From contig CM059586.1 in the NCBI GenBank assembly GCA_030407085.1, forward strand, positions 16,696,001-16,760,000: 64,000 bases of DNA, in the 5' to 3' direction. Of this stretch, positions 23,872-35,584 are shown in pieces. The position numbers and the translations under genes are program-made. Under the pieces are notes generated by a model. That model worked only from the letters and a program-made list of their open reading frames with translations. It was not told the origin of the DNA and did no database searches. Origin of the DNA: Trichopria drosophilae (lineage: Eukaryota; Arthropoda; Insecta; Hymenoptera; Diapriidae). Within the stretch, counting starts at the first letter, position 1, and every line of letters starts with the position of its first letter.

Positions 23872-24809
23872 TTGTCTAAATCGGTAATTTTTTACCGATA
23901 TGTCGATGACATACTTACATGCATTCCGGAAAACAAAGAATTGAACATCCTAAGAGAATTCAATCATTTTGATTCTCAAAATAGACTGAAATTTACGTCA
24001 GAAAGTGAACAAAACAAACAAATAAATTATCTGGATGTCGAAATAATCATTCAAAACAATGGGAGTCTGAAACTTGATTGGTTTCACTAAGAATTCTGAT
24101 CAGGTAGATATATCTATATTCACTATGAATAAATCCACCCCATGTCTCAAAAAATTGGAATGATATAAAACTGTTCTCTTTTGAATTTCACCTAAAAAGT
24201 TTAAGCCTTATAAAAACAATATTATTACAAAACGGTTATCTGTCCTTATTAATTGACCAAAGTATTAAAAAACGTCTAAATTTTATAAATTCAACAAACC
24301 ACAACGATTTAAACACAAGTAATAACGAAAACATAATAACAACAATAAGTTGCCCGTATATACAATGGCTTTCAGAGAACATAGTCCAAATTTTTAAAAA
24401 TCAAAATATAAGGATAGTGTCAACACCTTTTAAAACCAATATTGCACAAATTAAACCAAGAAAAGACAGACTTCCGTTTGAAAAGCAAAGTGAAGTTGTA
24501 TACAAAATTTCTTGTTTTCTGTGTAACAAATCTTACATCGGACAGACGTGCAGGCCCCTAAAGACAAGAATAAATGAACATAAGAGGAATAATTTCGCAA
24601 AAAACACAGAACAGTTTACAGGTCTAATCAACCATAGGCTTGAAACTGGACACGATTTTGATTATGACAACACCATAATCCTTGCAAAAGAAACAAACTG
24701 GGCAAAAAGAGGTCACCTTGACAATTACATTAATAAAAAAGAGAACAACACCGTCAACATCCGGTTCGAAACATCAAAGCTACCGGAAGTGTACCATTCC
24801 TTTCTTTAA
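23872..24809 (+). pseudogene. Penelope-like RT/GIY-YIG polyprotein remnant
   Basis: Open frame 1 (to 24090) carries YRYVDDIL, the catalytic reverse-transcriptase motif C with its two aspartates, followed by a conserved 'NYLDVEI' strand. Recognisable sequence continues past in-frame stops near 24088, 24097 and 24130. The reading then shifts to a second frame open from about 24129 to the stop at 24807-24809. That frame has the linker (LLQNGYLSLLI, then CPYIQWLSENI) and the GIY-YIG nuclease: VVYKISC, a CxxC pair, KSYIGQT as the second half-motif, and RINEHKR with the conserved arginine and histidine. A full element encodes several hundred more N-terminal RT residues, absent here because the foldback boundary lies just upstream. 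Stops, a frameshift and truncation make it inactive. Confidence 0.9.
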
Positions 24810-24886
24810 TGAATTCCATTTTATCTCCTAAATTCATACATAGTTTGTCAACAGATACTTTATTCTTAGTACGATACCACCAACAC

Positions 24887-25117
24887 ATACAGGGTGTACC
24901 AAAAGTCTGGAAACACCTACATATCTCGAAAACAATGCATTTTAGAAGAAAATGAGGTTTAAAATGACGCATTTAACGCTACTAGTCATTTGACCTTGGA
25001 TGACCTTGCCAAGGTCAGGTCAAGGTCAACTTCATTTTTTTAAATAGAACCCCATATTTTTTATTACAGATTCTTCTAGATAATGTCGAGACGTTTTCAA
25101 TTTGGTACATCCTGTAT
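24887..25117. mobile_element. 231-bp TA-flanked MITE in the Penelope 3' region
   Basis: Starts ATACAGGGTGTACCAA and ends TTGGTACATCCTGTAT, the inverted complement with one mismatch. If the outer TA is the target, the ends are CAGGGTGTACC, typical of the widespread CAGGGTGT-ended insect repeats. The centre has no coding potential but contains a nuclear-receptor-like palindrome. It separates the nuclease stop codon from the hammerhead-like motif, so it inserted after the retroelement. Confidence 0.75.
24991..25030. promoter_or_regulatory. inverted array of TGACCTTG/CAAGGTCA half-sites
   Basis: Two copies of TGACCTTG are followed immediately by two of CAAGGTCA, with one extra AGGTCA overlapping. 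TCAAGGTCA is the known extended half-site bound by FTZ-F1/SF-1 and ERR-type nuclear receptors. Binding here is inference; the arrangement also makes a stem. Confidence 0.45.
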
Positions 25118-25179
25118 AAAACTTCATATGCCCTAATTTAGTATAAATACGACGCAATTACCACCGGTTTCTTATATAG

Positions 25180-25211
25180 CCTTGAAGAGGACTCATATTC
25201 GAGTCGAAACG
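25180..25211 (+). ncRNA. degenerate hammerhead-ribozyme-like motif of the Penelope element
   Basis: TTGAAGA, then GGACTC, a six-base loop, GAGTC and GAAAC. This matches the hammerhead core pattern CUGANGA-stem II-GAAAC except that the first core C is U. Hammerhead motifs are known in the terminal regions of Penelope-like elements. The TATAAATA about 35 bases upstream is repeated in the same relation at 31.6 kb. Stems I and III were not verified and activity is doubtful. Confidence 0.5.
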
Positions 25212-25235
25212 TTGCTAAATTTTCATTTATTATTT

Positions 25236-26906
25236 ATATTACAGAAAAAAACCTCAAATTATTAACTCTTATCTGTTTTTTTTCTTTTTCCTCTAATTTT
25301 GTAATCTTTATGAAACTCAAATATTTTTAATTTCCATTATATATGACCGAAAAAACCCAAAACTATTCAAGAATATAAAAATTCTTAAACTAATACAACC
25401 TTCTAGAAATTTTACAGTGCTGTTACTACAAATTTCGCCCAGAAGTGCAGGAAAAAGTTAAGCCGTTATTGCAAGATTTCTTATCTATACCTGCAAATAC
25501 TTCTATAAAATTACTTTTCACCTGTTTTGAGATTTCGCGCCAGGTAATTTTTTAGGGAAATTTTTCTCCGTGTTCGTATGGACCTGATGATCATCCGAAG
25601 CAGCAATCGTACATGAACCGCGATAGCGGTGGCGAAAATCACAATCTGCGAGGGGGTTAGGGGTAATGAAAAAAAAAAACCAGAGGAAACAACGAATTAC
25701 AGCTATCTGACCCGACGAGCGGCATATATGCATGTATGTACAACGGTACGCCGGCCAACCGACCATTTAAATTTTAAATTGCTGCCCATCGCATAGCGAA
25801 CGCTGGTAGGTTGTTGTGTGCGTTGCATGTACATAGGTGTGGGTGTGTCCATGAACGATGAAGGGAGAATCGTACATACAATATTGAGTCCGACATGCCG
25901 ATGGTCTCTGATATTTAACGAATACCGCTAAAACTTGGATGTTTTGGCGGTGATGCATTCCTTCGGATGGCGCGGCCAGTTGTTAGTAGAGAATCGATGG
26001 TATAACCCCTGGTATCGGGTTTTCCAAACTGTTGGTGCCGGTCGAACAGTTCCGTGTTGAAAACGTATAACTCATTGATTATGGAATGGTGGAGTATTTA
26101 CCGAGAACGGAATTTCGGTAGTGTTTCAGCTGATGGGTAATTTGAGCCAAAAACGGCTGCTGTCCAGTTTGTTAACTTTATTCCATGTTTTGTAATAACT
26201 TCATAATCTGCTGATATTTATTACGTAGATGTACAAAGTTTGCATATTCAATGGAAAAATTTCATCAACCCTACATCCTAAAATTATTGATCTTTGATCA
26301 TTTGTAGACTTCAAATGATTCGTAGGCTAAATCCACTATGCTGACTAGCGATCCTCTAGATCAGAGGAATTACATCTTTCCGCAACACCATGGGGTACAC
26401 CAACGATCAGATTTGTGGTACGAAACACGGAAACGGGACGTGGCATTGAAAAAGGCGATAAAATACATCGTTGCGTTCCGCAGTAATAAGGTTACAATTT
26501 GATGTCTAAAGCAAATTAGTAAAGTACATCGTAGGCAAATGAAAGGCTTCAGGATGGGACCTTCAGAATTTGCGCATATTACACAATGACAGTTGGCGAA
26601 AGTGCAATGAACAAATAGGCTATTTCACTATTGGTCTTAACATCAAAAGCTGACCTAAAAGACTAATTTCAAACTAAAATTAAATATGAGTATTTAGGGA
26701 TTTTTGAGCAGACTTTGAGATATGGGTTTTGATTATAGGTATTTTCTAAATTAATACTGTTCAACCCTTATAGAAATGGGTCCATTTTTTCTTAGACTGG
26801 CAATTTTCCCTATACCTTTAACATGGTAAATAAGAATGTTATACAAGAATTGTACAAAAAATGTTTTCATTTATACCAGGGAATAAGTAACAAATTTTTT
26901 ATTTCT
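25236..26906. other. mixed DNA with one ACACGGAG terminus
   Basis: AAATTTTTCTCCGTGT at 25558-25573 matches the right terminus of the 48461-48707 MITE, but no facing end was found. About 25.56-26.45 kb is GC-richer with motif-free frames on the minus strand (25518-25766, 25767-25958). The remainder is AT-rich. No gene called. Confidence 0.4.
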
Positions 26907-28527
26907 TTAACCCTTTGAGTCACAAACGCCACTATAATGTTGTCCTTATACGACTTTTTTCTAATCATATATTTCGTATTTGATACAAAATACTAATTTA
27001 TGTTTGCATTTTTAGTTAAAGAGATACTTAAACTTTAGAAGACTAATGATGTTTTGTGAATCCACAATTTCTAATTGTTACTAATAAACATATCCACAAA
27101 AAAACGATTATTTTTTTTAATATAATTGGTCAGCGAGGAAATTTGGAAACGGACATGTGATAAAAGTGCACGAAATAAGTTGTGAAGAATAGAGCTTATA
27201 GACATACCATTACCTTTACAAAATTCAACATGGCGGACTCAATATGGCGCCCGTAATTATTAAAAAAATGACTTTCATAGTACGGAAGCCAAATCGTCTT
27301 GCGGGACTGTATTTTCTCCGTTGTTAGAAAAAATATCGTCCGATAGAAATTTTCCACGAATATGATTGCGGACTCGCGTTTGTAAGACAAAATTTATAAT
27401 GGACTTCTCTGAAATCCCGATGATGAAAGTGAAAACAGTGAATATGAAAATACTATTGATTTGGAATTTTGAAAATCTGATGCCAGATTCTCATTCAGCA
27501 ACTCCAAAAGCCTACGAGTAAATATTTTTGTGAGAGTTTACTAACGATTTCATTTTTTCATCTGCCATATTGGATCCTCCTGTTTAAATCTTAGGAATCA
27601 GGTACCAGATTCGTATTCAAAGAGTTCAAAAACCCCCGAGTACCGATTTGTATGAAAATTCGCTAACGTTTCGAAATTTTGTCCCGCCATATTGGATCCG
27701 CCATTTTGAATTTTGAAAAACTATTCGCGAAATACGAATCTATCGTCAAATTTACCAAATTCAAAGTGGTTGATCCAATATGGTGGACGAAAATAAACAA
27801 TATTTTTCGATTTTAGTAAAACTTTGTTTATCAGAGTTTTTTGGGTGGCTGATCACGAAGCTGTAGTAAGATTTTTCAAATTCAAAATGGCGCATCCAAT
27901 ATGACGGACGAAAATAAACAATATTTTTCGATTTTAGTAAAAATTTGTATATAGGGGTTTTTTGGATAGCTGATCGCGAATCTATCATCAGTTTCCGAAA
28001 TTCAAAATGACGGATCCAATATCGCGGTTTGAATGGGGAAAAGTGCCTGATTTTTTACGAAACTGGGTACTATAAAGTCATGGAAGTCCCTAATTTCGAT
28101 TATACTACAAAAATACCACAATTTACCATAATGTATGATAATATCATCAAAATACATTGTTGTACTTTGCAGAATTTGAAAAAGCCTAAATTTTTCGAGG
28201 CGTCATATTGGACATCGCCATCTTGAATTTCAAAATGCTCACCCTTCCATTTTGAAGATCAGGGCCCATGGATTGTTTTTTATTCGATTTCAGTGCGAAA
28301 ATATCAATTGAAGAACATTTTTCAGTGAAAAAATCGTAATTTTGTTTAAATAACCAAATATAATTTTTTTGGTTTATTTTTAAACAATTTTGATGACAGG
28401 TTCTGAAAACTCACAAAATTAAATGTCAGAAACGATTATTTCGAAATTTTTTAGGACAGATTTGATACAAATAAGAGCCGCCGAAAATCATTCAGAAAAT
28501 AGGAACGTTTGGAGGATAATGGGTTAA
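26907..28527. mobile_element. probable 1.6-kb TTAA-flanked element containing an inverted unit array
   Basis: TTAA followed by CCCTTTGAGTCACAAACGCC at the left. The right side reads AACGTTTGGAGGATAATGGG, then TTAA (28524-28527). The termini match only partly (CCC at the edge and CAAACG at similar depth), so the pairing is probable rather than certain. The interior carries the largest array of GGATCC units in the window. Confidence 0.5.
27455..28260. repeat. head-to-head array of ~121-bp GGATCC units
   Basis: Up to about 27730 the units read CCATATTGGATCC-then-CATTTTGAA; beyond that they are reversed. Two adjacent units share CCAATATG..GGACGAAAATA followed by an identical 27-base AT-rich word, exactly about 120 bases apart (27776 and 27896). 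Each unit contains a 'gctgatcacgaa'-like word. This array shows the repeat's period and its switch in orientation. Confidence 0.75.
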
Positions 28528-29950
28528 AATGTTATCCGTATTTTCCTTACTTGCTCATGTTAAGTCGACTTTAATTAATCTTTTACTCTAAAAATAACAA
28601 TACGTTTAATAGAAACGAGGTAAAGTCGTGATAAGGCCTAGTGGACGCTAAATGCTGTACATCAAATTTAGAAGGCGATGACATATTTTACGATTATACT
28701 TTTGGTTACCATTTTGTGTATTTGTTACCACGTGGTCAAAACCGACAAAGTTTATAGATTATGGAAACCATTTACTAGGTAATTCTAGAAGTTTAGTTAT
28801 CTTACGGGACGTAAAAAACGTTTTTATGCTTTCTTATGAAGGCGTAAAATGAGGTTTTTGTACAGATTTGGACGTAAAATAAAAGGGAGGAGATTAATTT
28901 ATTAATTGTATAAATGAATGTTCCTCGACGTTCCATTTTGTGTCTCGGACAGTATGTTCTTTGAAAGGATGATTCGGGCTGTCGTAACGCAAAATACCAT
29001 TTCATTTTAGTATAGTACAATATTGAAGTTACTTGGTGTTTTCAATATGTAGAGTTGATATGAACCTCCGAAGTGTTACAGCATGCATTTGAAACTGTTC
29101 TACATTATAAAAGGTTGGCGAAAATTAGAGAATGATTTCAACAATACATTTTCCCGTCTGATGGGTAGACATTGAATTTCATATCGCGTTCAGCTGTTAT
29201 ATTATTTACACTCACGTCTACCGTGCAATCAGTATCGGAAATGCAAGCATATTGTTGTAATTAGTCACGCTCTGCATTATGTAAATCTGCAACTCGATAC
29301 ACGCGAAATGATAATTAATTGGAAAACTTGTTCTATATGTGGAAACGTTTATCAGCAGCCGCATTGGAATAACGGTCCTTTATTTCTGCCCAGCCGTCGG
29401 AAGCCGAAAAAGTTTTGAAGTCGAAAGTTTGACCCGATACGATTCCCCATCGTTCCAAAAGGTAATGTGAAAGGGAAATTCGAGGTATTATACAATCGTA
29501 GGCTATCGGTGTCGAAATTGAAGAGATCAAAGCCGCAGGATAAGAGAGCCAATTGATGGACGAGTAGCGATTCCACATTTTCAATGAAACACTCTGTGAA
29601 CAATACATAAGTAAATCCCTTGAAGCTGGATTACGCTTCATTATGAATTTTGCAGAAAGTGCATTTTCAATAGGTTTTGGAAAATCAATTTTAGAAAATG
29701 AGAGCTCCATAGAAAAGCCGTATTATGCGTTTTGGATTGACGTGAAACATCTATACCTATATGTCCAACGAATGGATTTCTGGTTCTTGATTCTGCAGAT
29801 TAATTGTAAACATTGGTGACAATTAGATTATGTTCAAATGACGTTTCGAAAATGTAAACACTCATTCACGACAAAAAAGGATTCTTATTTTAAAAACTAA
29901 TTTGGTAACGATATTTTTAGTCGATAGTTATAAAAATACAAATTTACGAC
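28528..29950. other. mixed unique DNA with a small GTAAAA cluster
   Basis: At about 28804-28890 GGACGTAAAAAACG, GGCGTAAAATG and GGACGTAAAATAAA occur as a weaker member of the GGCGTAAAA group. About 29.04-29.75 kb is GC-richer; the two overlapping minus-strand frames there (29333-29710 and 29352-29603) have no recognisable domain. Confidence 0.4.
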
Positions 29951-30279
29951 TTCAAATTTGATGGGTTTTTATCCGGCAACGCAATTGGTCGTGATTGCAT
30001 CCATGAAACATTTCAACATGGTTGAAATATTTTCCAATCGCCTTCTGTCAGAATCATTTCGATTCCCGAGCAGGCGGCTTTTTTGAAGAAATTTCGTTTT
30101 CTGAATTTTTCACATGTTTTCGGGTTCTTCATATTTCTCATATAATTAATATTTCCAATCAAGATTTTTAACATTTTTCTTCAAAAATGGCGCTTGGAAC
30201 ATATTTCAACCATGTTGAAATGTTTGATTGATGCAATCACGACCAATTGCGTTGCGGGATAAAAACCACCAAATTTGAA
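29951..30279. mobile_element. 329-bp MITE with ~75-bp terminal inverted repeats
   Basis: TTCAAATTTGATGGG at the left pairs with CCACCAAATTTGAA at the right. The arms continue through 'ttttatcc.gcaacgcaattggtcgtgattgcatc' (matched inverted) and 'aacatttcaacatggttgaaatat'. There is no coding capacity. No clear target duplication was visible in the AT-rich flanks. Confidence 0.8.
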
Positions 30280-30439
30280 TTTATTATTATTGGTATAATA
30301 TCATCCTGCAAAAAAAAAACAAATTTATGACGTTTTGAATTTAAAAAATGGAGCAATAGTTACCCCAACGTGCAGTAATAGTGCTTAGCCAACTGCAAGA
30401 GATATTTCGAAATTTGACTGACTAGACGCGTAAACCACA

Positions 30440-30675
30440 TTTTTTAGGTCACTGACCATGACGTGGTATCATGAATTTTATCATTTTAAATGGTGGGTCC
30501 AATATGGCGAACGAATTTGGTTTAATAAGGTCGGAATTCAGATAAAACTTGTTTACAAAGAGTTTTCAAAGTTTCTAATTACGAACCCGTTGTCAATTTT
30601 TCAAAATTTAAAATGGCTATTAAATATGGCGAGTGAGTTTATGAAAAAAATCGATGATCAACTGAAAATAATTAC
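30440..30675. repeat. two GGATCC-type units
   Basis: 'aaatggtgggtccaatatggcgaacga' and 'aaaatggctattaaatatggcgagtga' occur about 120 bases apart, the unit spacing seen at 27.8 kb. The 84-codon frame across them (30458-30712) is a product of the repeat. Confidence 0.6.
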
Positions 30676-30885
30676 TACACGGAGAAAAATTTTCAATCAT
30701 TTCAAATGGTGAATTTGCGACAGACTTGCAGAATGAGAAAAATGGCCATTTCTCAGATAAAAATGACTATAAGTTCTTAGAAATTTTAATGTTCACATTG
30801 TAATATTTACAATAAAATCTAAGAATTTTTACAAAAAAAAATTGTAATTTTCTACATTCTAGAAGAAGAACATTTTTCACCATGT
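30676..30885. mobile_element. 210-bp ACACGGAG-ended MITE
   Basis: ACACGGAGAAAAATTTTC at the left faces CATTTTTCACCATGT at the right. Internally 'gtgaatttgcgacagacttgcag' corresponds to 'gataatttggggacagacttg' of the 48461-48707 copy. Another GGATCC-type unit follows at 30905-30945, suggesting the MITE interrupted an array. Confidence 0.65.
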
Positions 30886-30960
30886 AAGAAGATTTAGAGA
30901 TCGCCAACTGCGAATTAAAAATGGCGGTCCAACATGGCGAACCGGATTTGCGAAATAACA

Positions 30961-33557
30961 CGGATTTGGATCAATTTAAAGATGCGACAGTAATTGAGGC
31001 GGTTGTTGTATGCTATAACACTTGCGAGGTGTATTTCTGTAAATATTTCATGTTTTGACAATTACCCTGGAAATACTAAGAAAAACCTAAAGAAAAAAGA
31101 GGAAAAATAACAAAATGAAAAAACAATTGTAAAAATTCTCTATGATTTCTTTTATCATTATTACTACCTAGATTATCTATACTATCTCAAACTTATTATC
31201 ATATCGATCTTCCAATTTTTTTAACCATAATGATTTCAATTTAATTAGTTTTCAGTAGAAAATGATGTAATTTCAACTGTGAACTATTTTGATCATAATT
31301 AATTGTCAGTTTTGCCATTTAATGCTTATAAAGAATGAGTGGTCACGAAAAACTAGCTCTTTAATAAAAAACGAACTGGTTCTTGGACCTTTAAAACAAA
31401 ATGATAAAAAATGTTCAGGGGATGAATTAAATAATGTTGTAATATTAATTGTTTATTTTTTAACGTTTTAAGTAGTTAATTTGGTGGAAAATTCGTTAGA
31501 AAAACGGAAAAAATTGTCAAGGGACAAATATGAATTATTAATGTTTCCACCTTGATTCGGGTCATCTTCAGAATAATTTCAAACGGAGCCCAGTGCGGTT
31601 ATTTATAGTCAACAGGGGAACAGAAAGTTTATGGTTGTATGTATAGTACGGATAATTTGAATTCAATATGTAAATCAAGTAGACCGAGCAAAGTTTTAAA
31701 TTGTCAATGAATTATATATTTATATCTTATTTATATTATATATCTCCAGTATTTACGAATTTAAATATAATATTGAGCCTATTCTTTTCTTTTAATAACA
31801 AAATTTTGTTTAAGTCCTTCAGATAATTAAGGACTTCAGATTATAAACCATCTTTGTTTTCCGTAAGATTCTAGATTTTTCAAAATTAAAAATTAATTCT
31901 CTATTCTTTAATATGTTTATAACAAACTGTACGGCTATATTCAATGTTTCTGCCTATACATTAGATCCCGGTATAATTGCATCTGGCTATATTTACGTCC
32001 CAGCATATTTGCCCGATTCCGTCCCGTTGTGTTTACCTGTCGTCGCTCTCTTTTTTCCCACTTTGCGGGCTGGGATAATCGGACTGAGGAGCATGAGAGA
32101 AGCTCCCCTTCTTTTGGTAAATATAACGAGACGGGGGTAGAAGGCGAGGAACCGAGCGGGCAAATTTATCGGGACTCGACTGTAGTTTGTTTTGCATTAC
32201 AAAAGTTGTAGCTCGCACCGTTTGATGAAAACTTTATGTTTAAGGTAGTTGGACCCCGGAATATAGTAAGTTTGGGGGAAATAATTAATACCGTATTCAA
32301 GAAATTAATTATCATGTTATTTTTGCAGGTCTCCATTTTTATCAAGAACAATATTACTTTCACAATGTCATTATTAGTAAAAATTGAATGTTTGGAAACT
32401 ATATTAAATATTTTTTCCAACATATATGTTTTGTTAACAACAAGATGTCATCTAGTCACAGATGGTTCGGTGAACTAAGTAACAACGATAATTTTGTAAT
32501 CATCGGTTAAAAGTACAAAATAATCGAAAGTACTTCTATATCCAATTTTGAATGTAAAAATACAGGTTTACAAGCATAAACCACTAGTCCATAAAAACGA
32601 TGATGTGGTTTGTTAAATTTTACGTCTATATTGTAATAAAATTTGCATAGTACAAACACGGAGGCTTGGAGAAAAATAGAAAAATATAAAGCGAACATAA
32701 AGAACACTACATAGATTTTTAACTTTACATGGAATAGATGTAGGATATAATAACTTCAGTCTTCAAAACAATAAAATATTCGCTTTTGAATAAAATTACA
32801 ATAGTAGAAATTAAATTAGAAACATTTGTAATGCAAAGAACGTTAAAAATTGTCAAAATTAAGTTTGAAAAATTGCAGGTTTTATTTAAAAAAAAACTAT
32901 TCATTTTAATACTCATTATCGGATGAAAAGTAATTTGTATATTTATTGATTTGAACTATTGTAATGAAATGGAGAACAATATGCGCCAATTCGATTTTCT
33001 TTTCGAACACTGGAATAATCAGTTTTAATGGGCATTGTCTCAATTTTGTCCATAATGTGTACATTGCATGGTTTTATGTCCTGCTAATTTTTGTATTTGG
33101 GCGTGGTTGCGAAATGCGAATGAAAATTAAATGAAGTTCTTAAATAATATAGAGATAACATGCCTCAAATAGATGAAAATCAATAAATCATAAAAACGGT
33201 TGTTTTTGTCTGTGTTTATATTATGGTGTCTATTCTTTAATCATAATTTTCATCGATAAATTCAAATTTGGGTTCAACTTAGAAAAAACTTTATTTTTGC
33301 TACATTTGAATTATTTAAGAAACTATGAATATTAAAGCTAATAATTTGATCTTCAATTGCAAATACTTTAACAATATGCTTTTAGATAATTTAATAACGA
33401 TTTTTATTAATATTACTAATAGTCTTTCCGGCGATTAGTAAATTTGTATTCCTAACCAGTCAAAGATCAACTAGTGTATAGTCGCCGACGCTAGTAAGTT
33501 TTTAAAAATTAAGTTTCAGAGGGTGTATTATTATATCTTACTCATTTTTTATCTTGT
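30961..33557. other. AT-rich DNA with a GC-richer patch and one hammerhead-like motif
   Basis: About 31.95-32.23 kb is GC-richer with short competing frames on both strands and no domain. The remainder is AT-rich, with motif-free frames at 32236-32478 (plus) and 32166-32423, 32507-32707, 32725-32916 (minus). A minus-strand Penelope-type 3' signature lies near 31.55-31.61 kb and is listed separately. Confidence 0.4.
31542..31608 (-). ncRNA. second Penelope-type hammerhead-like motif
   Basis: Read on the minus strand: TATAAATA, then about 30 bases later CTGAAGA (a correct CUGANGA core), TGACC, loop, AAGGTG and GAAAC. Order and spacing match the motif at 25.14-25.21 kb. No coding remnant was recognised beside it, so it would be a 3' fragment of another Penelope-like element. 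Stem II is only about three pairs. Confidence 0.4.
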
Positions 33558-34543
33558 CTGTTGTTGCCATATTGCAAACAAGATATTTTGGAAACTACGT
33601 AACAGCTGTCAATTAAAAGAGTTTGCAATTTCGGAGTTTAGGGTTAAAGAATTTTTGTTGACAATGAATGTGTTAAGTTCCTATTTCTGAGCTTTTAAAT
33701 AATTTGAGCTGTAACAAAATTTTATTTGTTTATAAAAAAGATTGTTTATTATTGAATTATCATTATATTTTTTATTGGAGGGTCATCATTTTTTCTGTAA
33801 ATTAACATTTTTGTCACACTGCATTAATTTTTATCTACGTTCGTTTACTTTTTAAAAATTAACTAACATGTAGTTGTAGCCTTGTGTAGAAAGGAACAAA
33901 AATTAAAAAAATTTAAAATATTAAAAGAAATATTTCGATATTTAACGGAGGAAACCGGTTTAGTCGGTCTAATTCATTAAGTAGTTTTTGTCGTTGCTCG
34001 TTGTAGATTTCAATGCCAGACATCGAGATTTAGGGTTTCGTTGTCTTTTTGATATTTACACCTAGAGGATCTCCAATAATAGTATTAAGGTGTACAATGA
34101 GAAACAACTAGTAGTGAAACTATGCGGGTTCTGCCCCCCCCCCCTCCGCCTCCTATGGAGTGTGGGAAGGGGGTGCCAGAATCGGTATAGTTTACTGTTG
34201 CCGTATATTGCAAAAAGACATTTTAGAAACTACATAACAGCTGGCAATTCAAAGAGTTTGTAATTTCGGAGTTTAGGATTAAAGTGTTTTTGTTGACAAT
34301 GAATGTGTTAAGTTCCTATTTCTCAGCTTTTAAATAATTTGAGCTGTAACGAAATTTTAGGAGTGTATTAAAAAAACTTGTTTATTATTTAATTATAATT
34401 ACATTTTTTATTGGACTGTCATAATTTTTTCTGTAATTTTACCATTTTTGTCAAACTGCATTAATTTTTATCTATGTTCGTTTTCTTTTTAAAAATTAAC
34501 TAACATGTAGTTGTAGCCTTGTGTAGAAAGGAACAAAAATTAA
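33558..34543 (+). repeat. pair of ~348-bp direct repeats 637 bp apart
   Basis: 33558-33905 and 34195-34543 match along nearly their whole length, starting TGTTGCC(A/G)TAT and ending TAGAAAGGAACAAAAATTA, with scattered substitutions and small indels. The 289-base spacer holds an 11-C run (34134-34144) and is not repeated. This could be a duplicated segment or a very short LTR-type element (terminal direct repeats with a small interior). No primer-binding site or polypurine tract was recognised. Confidence 0.8.
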
Positions 34544-35584
34544 TTGTAAGAAAATGTAAAAAGTAGGAATTATCGACATTATGTGGCGTGGAAACAATTT
34601 TGGGGTCAATTGCTTTACTTGGAAGTAGAGGTTTAAATCCGTCCTTTAAATCATTATGGAACACGTATTCAGAAAATTGTAAATAGAATTCTACGTGAAA
34701 AGGTATAGAATGTATAGAATTAGATTTTGTAATTGTGGAAGCAGAGAATTTATAATTGCAAAGTATTTTAATAATATTGCTAGTCGATCCTAGTCCGAAG
34801 TGTTGATCCTTTTGCTGATTTGTAGTTGTACCGTGTAGAAACTTCATGTGAAAATTGACGAGATAATTAGACAAAAATTCGACAAATTACGGAATTAATA
34901 AAATTCTTATCGAAAGAAGTTTTTAAAAAATAACTTTTTGTTGTCATTTTCTATTGTTAACTTTGGCGAATAGCTCAATAAAGAAGAAATTTGAATTACT
35001 TGATGTAAGAATACCAATTGGTGCTTTTATTGTCTTTTCAAAATTTACAGTAATGATTTTCATTTTTTTCGTAATTTAGTAATCTAGGGTTTCAATTAGA
35101 AGAAAGTACTTAATAATCAGTTTAGATAAATATCAGAGATATATTTGATGGAAGAAAATAAAAATGAAAGTAAATCCATCTGCGTTCATCAAAGGCGAGT
35201 ATTAATTAGTATTACTTGTAAACTACATCGAATCTTAATCTCCGTTATTAAGAAACTATTTATTTTTTTAAATGATTAATTACGGTCGCAAATATCGCAT
35301 GTCGATTGAGCCAAAATTGCGATACGAAAAATAATCCTACTAATACCCCTGGAGCTTGGAAATTAATATTGCCCTCAAGTTTCCCTGCGTGTCATATAAT
35401 TGGGATACGATTTTTGAATACCCAATTGATCGTAGCAATTAGAAAATATTTTTCTAAATATTCTTGGGGTATTAATCTGAAAATATTTAATATTACCGGT
35501 TAGTTTTTAATTGCTTCAAAAATAGACCATAATATAAAACTATAAAATGACTAATTAATTACACAGCCCCACAAAAAAGACGAA
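34544..35584. other. AT-rich DNA, nothing recognised
   Basis: A 124-codon minus-strand frame (34500-34874) begins in non-repeat DNA and runs into the direct repeat. It has no recognisable domain and low-complexity composition. Nothing else stands out. Confidence 0.4.

Larger units (their letters stand above)
23866..25235 (+). mobile_element. 5'-truncated Penelope-like retroelement with 3' region
   Basis: Contains the end of a reverse transcriptase, a linker, a GIY-YIG endonuclease domain and a 3' region with TATAAATA and a hammerhead-like fold. The 5' boundary coincides with the right edge of a foldback element. A 231-bp MITE has inserted in the 3' region. The order RT then GIY-YIG is specific to the endonuclease-bearing Penelope-like elements. 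The 3' limit is set just after the GTCGAAACG motif and is uncertain. Confidence 0.8.
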
